From: JAGOEF01 sp964511665
Lineage (GTDB): Bacteria; Bacteroidota; Bacteroidia; Bacteroidales; ML635J-15
Assembly (NCBI GenBank): GCA_964511665.1
Contig: CAZEHA010000022.1
Coordinates: forward strand, 1-49,658
Direction of reading: 5' to 3'
Length of the DNA stretch: 49,658 bases
Part shown: piece by piece, positions 44,935-49,658 of the stretch
Layout of the letters: every line of letters begins with the position of its first letter
Numbering within the stretch: the first letter of the stretch is position 1
Translations under genes and position numbers: made by a program
Notes under the pieces: model-generated
The model's database searches: none
Told to the model about the DNA's origin: nothing
What the model saw: only the letters and a program-made list of their open reading frames with translations

Positions 44935-45624
44935 TTAAACAAAGAACATCCCCACATAATAAATCCCAACGGCAATAAACACCCCGGCTATTATCCGGCG
45001 GAACCATTTTTCGAAGACTTTAATTTTGTTGTACACTTTCCCGACATTACCCAACGCAAAGGCAATCAACCATGCAAAAATTATCACCGGTAAACCCGTG
45101 GCAATAGCAAAAATGACCGGCAGAAACAAGCCTTCGGGACTTGCAATGGTAAGGGGTATCAAACCCATAAAATACAGCACGCCGCTGTAAGGGCAAAACG
45201 CCAAAGCGAAAACCATCCCCAGCAAGAGGCTGCTCCAATAGCTTTTGCCCGATTTTTCACCCATTTTACCCCCAATATTCAAGCTCGGTAATTTGATGAA
45301 ATCAAGCATAAATACTCCAATGATAATCAGCAAAGGACCGAGAATTTTTTCGCCCCATCCCTGAAACAGTTTTTGAACCTGAAACTGGCTGGCCCCAAAA
45401 TACAAAATCACCCCCAATGCTGTGTAAGAAATTGCACGTCCCAGGGTGTATATAAGGCCACTGATAAATACCCTTTTTTTGTTTTCAAGGTCTTTGCTGA
45501 TGTAACCAATAGCAGTAATGTTGGTTGCAAGAGGGCAGGGGCTGATGGCTGTCATAAGTCCTAAGGCCAATGCAACCAAAACCGAATATTCCGATTGGTT
45601 TACAAGATTGTTTAGAAATTCCAT
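44935..45624 (-). CDS. CcdA-like ArsG-family permease
   Basis: A 229-residue membrane protein with six helices and the CcdA/DsbD-type cysteine pair: C30 (TAISPCPLATN) and C144 (LAFCPYSGVL). CcdA proteins pass reducing equivalents across the membrane. The position next to ArsF-like thioredoxin-fold proteins matches the ArsG family, which has been linked to efflux of aromatic arsenicals. Whether it moves arsenicals or electrons here is not settled. It starts 11 bp after an arsF-like gene. Confidence 0.82.
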   Translation of the reverse strand: MEFLNNLVNQSEYSVLVALALGLMTAISPCPLATNITAIGYISKDLENKKRVFISGLIYTLGRAISYTALGVILYFGASQFQVQKLFQGWGEKILGPLLIIIGVFMLDFIKLPSLNIGGKMGEKSGKSYWSSLLLGMVFALAFCPYSGVLYFMGLIPLTIASPEGLFLPVIFAIATGLPVIIFAWLIAFALGNVGKVYNKIKVFEKWFRRIIAGVFIAVGIYYVGMFFV

Positions 45625-45635
45625 GACTGATCTTT

Positions 45636-46031
45636 TTACTTTAATAATTGGTGAATTTCTTTAGCCAGTTCCTGTAGATACATATTTGGCTTATTCACTG
45701 CCAATTCGAATGCCTTGTCGGTGAAGTCTCTGTTTTTGCTTTCGTCATTAGGTGTAACCAACAATAATGTTGATCCATAGGCATAATATCGATTGACAAG
45801 ATCTTTGTTTTCAGGTGCCTCATAATCAATTGAAGAGAATTTTATTACACCGGTTTCCAACTGATCGCTGAAGCTCTCGTTCAGTAGAAGTGTTGTGATT
45901 CTCTCAATTTCGGCACATGTATTACAGCGGTGGGTAGCATGGAAGTAATACACGATGAGCTTGGTTTCGGCTTGAGCAAAAACCACCAGTGATACCACGA
46001 GTAACACCGCTACCAACGTGACTTTTTTCAT
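45636..46031 (-). CDS. ArsF-family thioredoxin-like protein (CNTC)
   Basis: A 131-residue exported protein (signal peptide VTLVAVLLVVSLVVFAQ) with LIVYYFHATHRCNTCAEIERI (C36, C39) and a C-terminal helix. It is a paralogue of the proteins at 46043 and 42968. The CXXC motif suggests thiol redox or As(III) binding in the periplasm. It starts 11 bp after the neighbouring paralogue and ends 11 bp before arsG, so the three are tightly coupled. Confidence 0.8.
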   Translation of the reverse strand: MKKVTLVAVLLVVSLVVFAQAETKLIVYYFHATHRCNTCAEIERITTLLLNESFSDQLETGVIKFSSIDYEAPENKDLVNRYYAYGSTLLLVTPNDESKNRDFTDKAFELAVNKPNMYLQELAKEIHQLLK

Positions 46032-46042
46032 AGCTATGAAGA

Positions 46043-46459
46043 TTATTTAAGGCCAGCTTCTGCCAGTTCAATAATTTTTGCCTTCAGCAACTCTGGATTT
46101 GTTTTGGCATTCTGAAATGCCATTCCTGTAATGTTTTCCACCCTTCCGTTTGCATCAATCACGAGCGATGAACCGGCGATTTCGTATTTAGTTGCTATTG
46201 CTTCGTTTTCTTTCTCATCGATGTTGATGTCTTTAAACACAACGTCTTGGTTGTTGGCATATTTTTCTTCGACGGTTTGTTTGGCAACATTACCTACGGC
46301 GATGCAAGTAGGGCAGCGGCGTTCGCCATGAAAATACATTACCTTGACTTTGGCTTTAATTTCAGAAGATTCGTTATTGTTGTTAGTTTTTGTTTTTGTG
46401 CCACAAGAACTTAAAACCAATATCACTAGCAGCGATACAATAATGCCTGTTGCTTTCAT
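46043..46459 (-). CDS. ArsF-family thioredoxin-like lipoprotein (CPTC)
   Basis: A 138-residue lipoprotein (lipobox LSSC, Cys19) with an Asn-rich linker and the core VKVMYFHGERRCPTCIAVGNV (C49, C52), then VVFKDINIDEKENEAIATKYEIAGSSLVI. The CPTC motif and thioredoxin-like fold suggest a membrane-anchored redox protein facing the periplasm. It follows the glutaredoxin-like gene by 11 bp and precedes its paralogue by 11 bp. Confidence 0.8.
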   Translation of the reverse strand: MKATGIIVSLLVILVLSSCGTKTKTNNNNESSEIKAKVKVMYFHGERRCPTCIAVGNVAKQTVEEKYANNQDVVFKDINIDEKENEAIATKYEIAGSSLVIDANGRVENITGMAFQNAKTNPELLKAKIIELAEAGLK

Positions 46460-46470
46460 TTAGATTGAAT

Positions 46471-46710
46471 TTATTTGTTATTGCTAATTAACTGAATCAA
46501 CTCCGTTGAAGATGGCAAACGTCCACTTAGCACAACATTACCGTTTATTACCAATCCGGGAGTTCTCATTACACCATAATTCATAATATTCACGATGTCT
46601 TCTTCTTTGCTTACTTCTGCATCTATGCCTAAAGATTCCACCATATCTCGAACTTGCTTTTCGAGTGTTTTGCACTTGGGGCAACCGGTTCCTAATACTA
46701 CTATTTTCAT
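46471..46710 (-). CDS. Small glutaredoxin-like thioredoxin-family protein (CPKC)
   Basis: A 79-residue cytoplasmic protein with the active-site motif CPKC (C10, C13) in VLGTGCPKCKTLEKQV and the cis-proline region VMRTPGLVINGNVV. It matches the small TM0996/MTH895-type thioredoxin-like family. In this operon it could supply electrons to the CcdA-like ArsG protein, and from there to the ArsF-like proteins. It is the first gene after arsR, 63 bp apart, with a perfect palindrome between them. Confidence 0.9.
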   Translation of the reverse strand: MKIVVLGTGCPKCKTLEKQVRDMVESLGIDAEVSKEEDIVNIMNYGVMRTPGLVINGNVVLSGRLPSSTELIQLISNNK

Positions 46711-46739
46711 TTTATTACACTTTAAATTAGTAATTCGTA

Positions 46740-46757
46740 GTTCGTAAAATTACGAAC
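46740..46757. promoter_or_regulatory. Perfect 18-bp palindrome, candidate ArsR operator
   Basis: GTTCGTAAAATTACGAAC is a perfect palindrome in the 63-bp gap between arsR and the glutaredoxin-like gene, followed by a further CTACGAATTA half-site on the minus strand. It suits a dimeric ArsR repressor. Confidence 0.65.
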
Positions 46758-46773
46758 AAAAATACAAAAAAAA

Positions 46774-47070
46774 TTATTCAAACAAATTGTTCAATAAATT
46801 TTTTGCATCCATCCAATTCTCGCGATTCAGGCAATACCTGATTTTGGGAGCTTCGATTTCGCCTTGAATTAGTCCGGCTTTTTTTAGCTCTTTCAGGTGT
46901 TGCGAAAGTGTCGATTTTGCAATGGGCAGCACCTCAGTTAAGTCGCCACTGTAACAACAGCTTTGATTGGCCAGCAATTTCACGATATAAAGCCTTATTG
47001 GATGCCCCAAAGCTTTGGCATATCTGGCTGCCCTTTTTTGTTCGTCGCTAATTAATATTGACTTTTTCAT
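46774..47070 (-). CDS. arsR: ArsR-family arsenic-responsive repressor
   Basis: A 98-residue winged-helix repressor. ALGHPIRLYIVKLLANQSCCYSGDL and the recognition helix AKSTLSQHLKELKKAGLI are clear, followed by the wing (GEIEAPKIRYCL). Candidate As(III) ligands are C38, C39 and C80, a different arrangement from the ELCVCDL motif of the E. coli plasmid protein. It is the first gene of the eleven-gene arsenic operon and is expected to repress it until As(III) binds. Its start codon overlaps a 7-bp inverted repeat next to its promoter box. Confidence 0.93.
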   Translation of the reverse strand: MKKSILISDEQKRAARYAKALGHPIRLYIVKLLANQSCCYSGDLTEVLPIAKSTLSQHLKELKKAGLIQGEIEAPKIRYCLNRENWMDAKNLLNNLFE

Positions 47071-47087
47071 CGAAAATTTCTTCGATG
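47068..47087. promoter_or_regulatory. Inverted repeat over the arsR start, candidate operator
   Basis: CATCGAA and TTCGATG form perfect 7-bp arms around AATTTC. The left arm contains the arsR start codon and the right arm abuts the -7 box. Confidence 0.55.
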
Positions 47088-47095
47088 CAAAAATA
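47088..47095 (-). promoter_or_regulatory. -7 promoter box of arsR
   Basis: TATTTTTG on the minus strand fits TAnnTTTG and lies 17 bp before the arsR ATG. Confidence 0.6.
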
Positions 47096-47236
47096 AAAAA
47101 AAAATGAATGAGAAGCTTAAAACGCCCTTCGGGGTTTTGTGTTGCTTAACGCAACAATAAAATAATCAATGCAATTGAGTTCATTTTTTTGTTGATTCAA
47201 CTTATGAACTATTGGCTGTAAATAAGTTACATTTAA

Positions 47237-49658
47237 TTACAGGTTACGAATTGTTGTTGCAGCGGTTTCGATTGCATTTCTCAGTCCTGAAGCATTTGAT
47301 CCGCCTGCAGTGGCATAAAATGCTTGTCCGCCACCGCCGCCTCTTATATGTACAGCCGCTTCTTTAATCATTGCAGCTGCATTTAGGCTGTGCTCGTCGA
47401 TCAGATTTTCAGAAATCATAATGCTAATTGCAGCCTTGCCATTGGCCTCGGCTCCCAGAATACATACCATATTGTGCACTTCTGTTTTCAACTGGTAGCT
47501 AAGTTCTTTCAGTATCTGTGCATCGGCTTTTTCAACAATTTCGGCTATCAACTTAATGTTGCCATGTTGCAAAATTTTGGTTTTAAGTGTATTCTTAATT
47601 TCTCTGATTTCCTTTTTCCGAAATTCTTCGAGTTGGGTTTTCAGGCTTTTATTTTCATCTAAAATTGCATCGATGCTTTCGCGGATGTTTTTTGTGGCTT
47701 TTAATACATTCGATAAGTCCCCAATTAAATCGTAATTCTCAAATATGGTGTTTTCCGAAACCAGACCGGTAACTGCTTCAATTCGTCGAATTCCGGCAGC
47801 AATGGCCGATTCGGAAATGATTTTAAAAAAACCTATTTGTCCGGTGCTTTTCACATGAGTGCCTCCGCATAACTCAATCGATTCCCCAAAGCGGATAACC
47901 CTCACCGTATCGCCATATTTTTCGCCAAACAAGGCCATAGCTCCCATTTTTTTTGCGCTTGGCAGCGGAACATCACGTTTTTCGTCAACAATAATATCTT
48001 CTCTTATGAACGCATTCACCATTTTTTCGACCTTACGGATTTCTTCATTGCTCATTTTTTGAAAGTGCGCAAAATCGAAACGCAGATATTCGGGGTGCAC
48101 CAACGAGCCTTTTTGCTCCACATGACTGCCAAGTACTTGTTGTAATGCATGGTGCATGAGGTGGGTGGCCGAATGATTGCGGGCGGTGCTAAGCCTGCGT
48201 TCTTTATCGACCACAGCATCAAAAACCGAATCAAGGTTTACCGGCAGCTTTTCGGTTAAGTGCACAATGGTGTTGTTTTCGAGTTTGGTGTCGATAATTT
48301 CAATTTTTTCGCTTTCGCTGATGATGTATCCGGTGTCGCCAATTTGTCCGCCACTCTCGGCATAGAAAGGGGTGATGTTGAACACCAGCTGGTACAAATC
48401 TTTCCCCTTTTGGTTTATGCGGCGATAGCGGGTAATTTGCACCGGTGTTTCGGTCATTTCGTAACCGAGGAATTCTTCAATTTCATCTTCAATTAATTCT
48501 ATCCAGTCGCCGGTGTCAACAGCGGTGGCCTTGCGGGCACGACTTTTCTGCTCCTCCATGGCTGTTTCAAATTCTTTGCGATTTACAATGAGTCCGTTTT
48601 CGCGGGCTATCAGGTCGGTAAGGTCAAGAGGGAAACCATAGGTGTCGTAAAGTGTAAATGCATCGGCCCCGCTTATAATGCGATAGTCATCTTTCTTCAG
48701 ATTTGTTATTATCTGGTTCAGCATCTTTATTCCTTTGTCGAGGGTGTGAAGAAAAGCGTTCTCCTCTTCGTAGATAACCTTTTCTATAAGTTGTTGTTGG
48801 GCAGCCAGCTCGGGAAAATACTCACCCATATTATCAGATAAGGTGCCAACAAGGCGACACATCAGCGGTTCGTTGCAATTGAGAAACGAATAGGCATAGC
48901 GCACAGCCCGACGCAAAATTCGACGTATTACATATCCTGCTTTTACATTCGAAGGAAGCTGACCATCGGCAATGGCAAAACTTACTGCCCTCAGGTGGTC
49001 GGCAATTACCCTCATGGCAATGTCGGTTTTTTCGTTGCTGCCGTAAACTATACCGCTAATTTCGGAAATTTTCGAAATGATGGGGGTGAATACATCGGTG
49101 TCGTAGTTCGACTGCTTGTTTTGCAATGCCATGCACAAGCGTTCGAATCCCATGCCTGTGTCAACGTGTTTGTCGGGGAGGTTTTCGAGGCTGCCGTCTG
49201 CCTTGCGGTTAAATTGAATAAAAACCAGATTCCAAATTTCGATAACCTGTGGGTGACCTGTATTAATTAAAGTTTTGGCATCGATACGCTGTCTTTCTTC
49301 ATTGTTTCTCAGGTCGATATGAACTTCGGAGCAGGGGCCGCAAGGTCCGGTGTCGCCCATTTCCCAAAAATTATCTTTACGATTCCCATCTAGTACTCTG
49401 TCGGCAGCAATGTGTTTTTTCCAGATTTCCGACGATTCTATGTCGGCTTCGAGGCCTTCAAGCGTATCGCCTGCAAAAACCGTTGCATATAATCGACCGG
49501 TATCAAGCTTCATCACTTCGGTAAGAAACTCCCATGCCCATGCAATGGCCTCTTCTTTAAAATAATTTCCAAACGACCAATTACCCAGCATCTCAAACAT
49601 AGTGTGATGATAAGTGTCGTGGCCTACTTCTTCTAAATCGTTGTGTTTGCCCGAGACC
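47237..49658 (-). CDS. alaS: Alanyl-tRNA synthetase (5-prime end outside the window)
   Basis: About 806 residues are visible, and the frame stays open through the right edge; the N-terminal ~60-70 residues lie outside. The visible start (VSGKHNDLEEVGHDTYHHTM, then FEMLGNWSFGNYFK) is the class II motif 1-2 region of AlaRS. The tRNA recognition domain, the editing domain with HSATHLMHHALQQVLG and ELCGGTHV, and the C-terminal AIRGGGGGQ-type glycine stretch (RGGGGGQAFYATAGG) follow. It charges tRNA-Ala with alanine and clears mischarged Ser and Gly. It is not linked to the ars operon; 166 bp without a gene separate them. Confidence 0.97.
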   Translation of the reverse strand, partial: VSGKHNDLEEVGHDTYHHTMFEMLGNWSFGNYFKEEAIAWAWEFLTEVMKLDTGRLYATVFAGDTLEGLEADIESSEIWKKHIAADRVLDGNRKDNFWEMGDTGPCGPCSEVHIDLRNNEERQRIDAKTLINTGHPQVIEIWNLVFIQFNRKADGSLENLPDKHVDTGMGFERLCMALQNKQSNYDTDVFTPIISKISEISGIVYGSNEKTDIAMRVIADHLRAVSFAIADGQLPSNVKAGYVIRRILRRAVRYAYSFLNCNEPLMCRLVGTLSDNMGEYFPELAAQQQLIEKVIYEEENAFLHTLDKGIKMLNQIITNLKKDDYRIISGADAFTLYDTYGFPLDLTDLIARENGLIVNRKEFETAMEEQKSRARKATAVDTGDWIELIEDEIEEFLGYEMTETPVQITRYRRINQKGKDLYQLVFNITPFYAESGGQIGDTGYIISESEKIEIIDTKLENNTIVHLTEKLPVNLDSVFDAVVDKERRLSTARNHSATHLMHHALQQVLGSHVEQKGSLVHPEYLRFDFAHFQKMSNEEIRKVEKMVNAFIREDIIVDEKRDVPLPSAKKMGAMALFGEKYGDTVRVIRFGESIELCGGTHVKSTGQIGFFKIISESAIAAGIRRIEAVTGLVSENTIFENYDLIGDLSNVLKATKNIRESIDAILDENKSLKTQLEEFRKKEIREIKNTLKTKILQHGNIKLIAEIVEKADAQILKELSYQLKTEVHNMVCILGAEANGKAAISIMISENLIDEHSLNAAAMIKEAAVHIRGGGGGQAFYATAGGSNASGLRNAIETAATTIRNL

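Overview
The window looks like a chromosomal segment of a Bacteroidota bacterium, probably Bacteroidales-like. The evidence is a type IX secretion C-terminal sorting domain, recurring TAnnTTTG promoter boxes, the paired methylmalonyl-CoA mutase subunits, SusD-free but lipoprotein-rich surface genes, and a large type II-C Cas9 of the Bacteroidota type. I cannot name a species.

Layout. 1-12.0 kb is mostly minus-strand housekeeping and accessory genes: a broken CotH-like lipoprotein, an MBL/beta-CASP ribonuclease-like protein, a sodium:solute symporter with a small membrane protein, a baeRF-type protein, an M49-family lipoprotein peptidase, a zinc-ribbon membrane protein, NhaA, a GT39-like glycosyltransferase and an SDR. 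12.0-20.5 kb is a complete type II-C CRISPR-Cas locus: a minus-strand tracrRNA with promoter and terminator, then plus-strand cas9, a REP-associated tyrosine transposase (RAYT), cas1 and cas2, then a 21-repeat, 20-spacer array. The array runs into about three copies of a 147-bp tandem repeat built from split CRISPR-repeat pieces and REP-like hairpins. 20.5-32.6 kb holds a secreted PHP-domain protein, an LTA-synthase-like protein, a lipoprotein, tRNA-Leu(GAG), an SRAP/YedK protein, an aminotransferase, a YbjQ-domain protein, a DUF1287 protein, a lipase and a YfcC-type transporter. 32.7-40.1 kb holds mutA-mutB, dapA, RNase P RNA and a DUF559 endonuclease cassette wrapped in repeats. 40.1-47.1 kb is an eleven-gene arsenic operon (arsR to acr3). 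alaS runs off the right edge.

Main points. The CRISPR parts fit one model. The tracrRNA shows that the crRNA-sense strand of the array is the minus strand, opposite to cas9-cas1-cas2. Every intact repeat carries a Bacteroidota-type promoter in that orientation (TTG, 19 bp, TATCTTTG). A perfect 12-bp hairpin followed by a U-run on the minus strand sits at the cas2 stop codon, where leftward transcription should end. The RAYT inside the cas operon carries in its own reading frame the same palindrome core (TTCCAAAGT/ACTTTGGAA) that recurs in the tandem units beyond the array. The join between CRISPR-repeat sequence and hairpin unit falls at GTA(G), the tetranucleotide that marks REP elements. 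Spacers 3 and 8 are overlapping opposite-strand samples of one source sequence.

The arsenic operon combines ArsR, a glutaredoxin-like protein, three thioredoxin-like ArsF-type proteins, a CcdA-like ArsG permease, an ArsP-type permease, ArsC, ArsM, a DUF1573 protein and Acr3. It is split by a dispersed repeat element with inverted ends, and has palindromic candidate operators around arsR. All statements rest on reading the sequence by eye; no database search was run.
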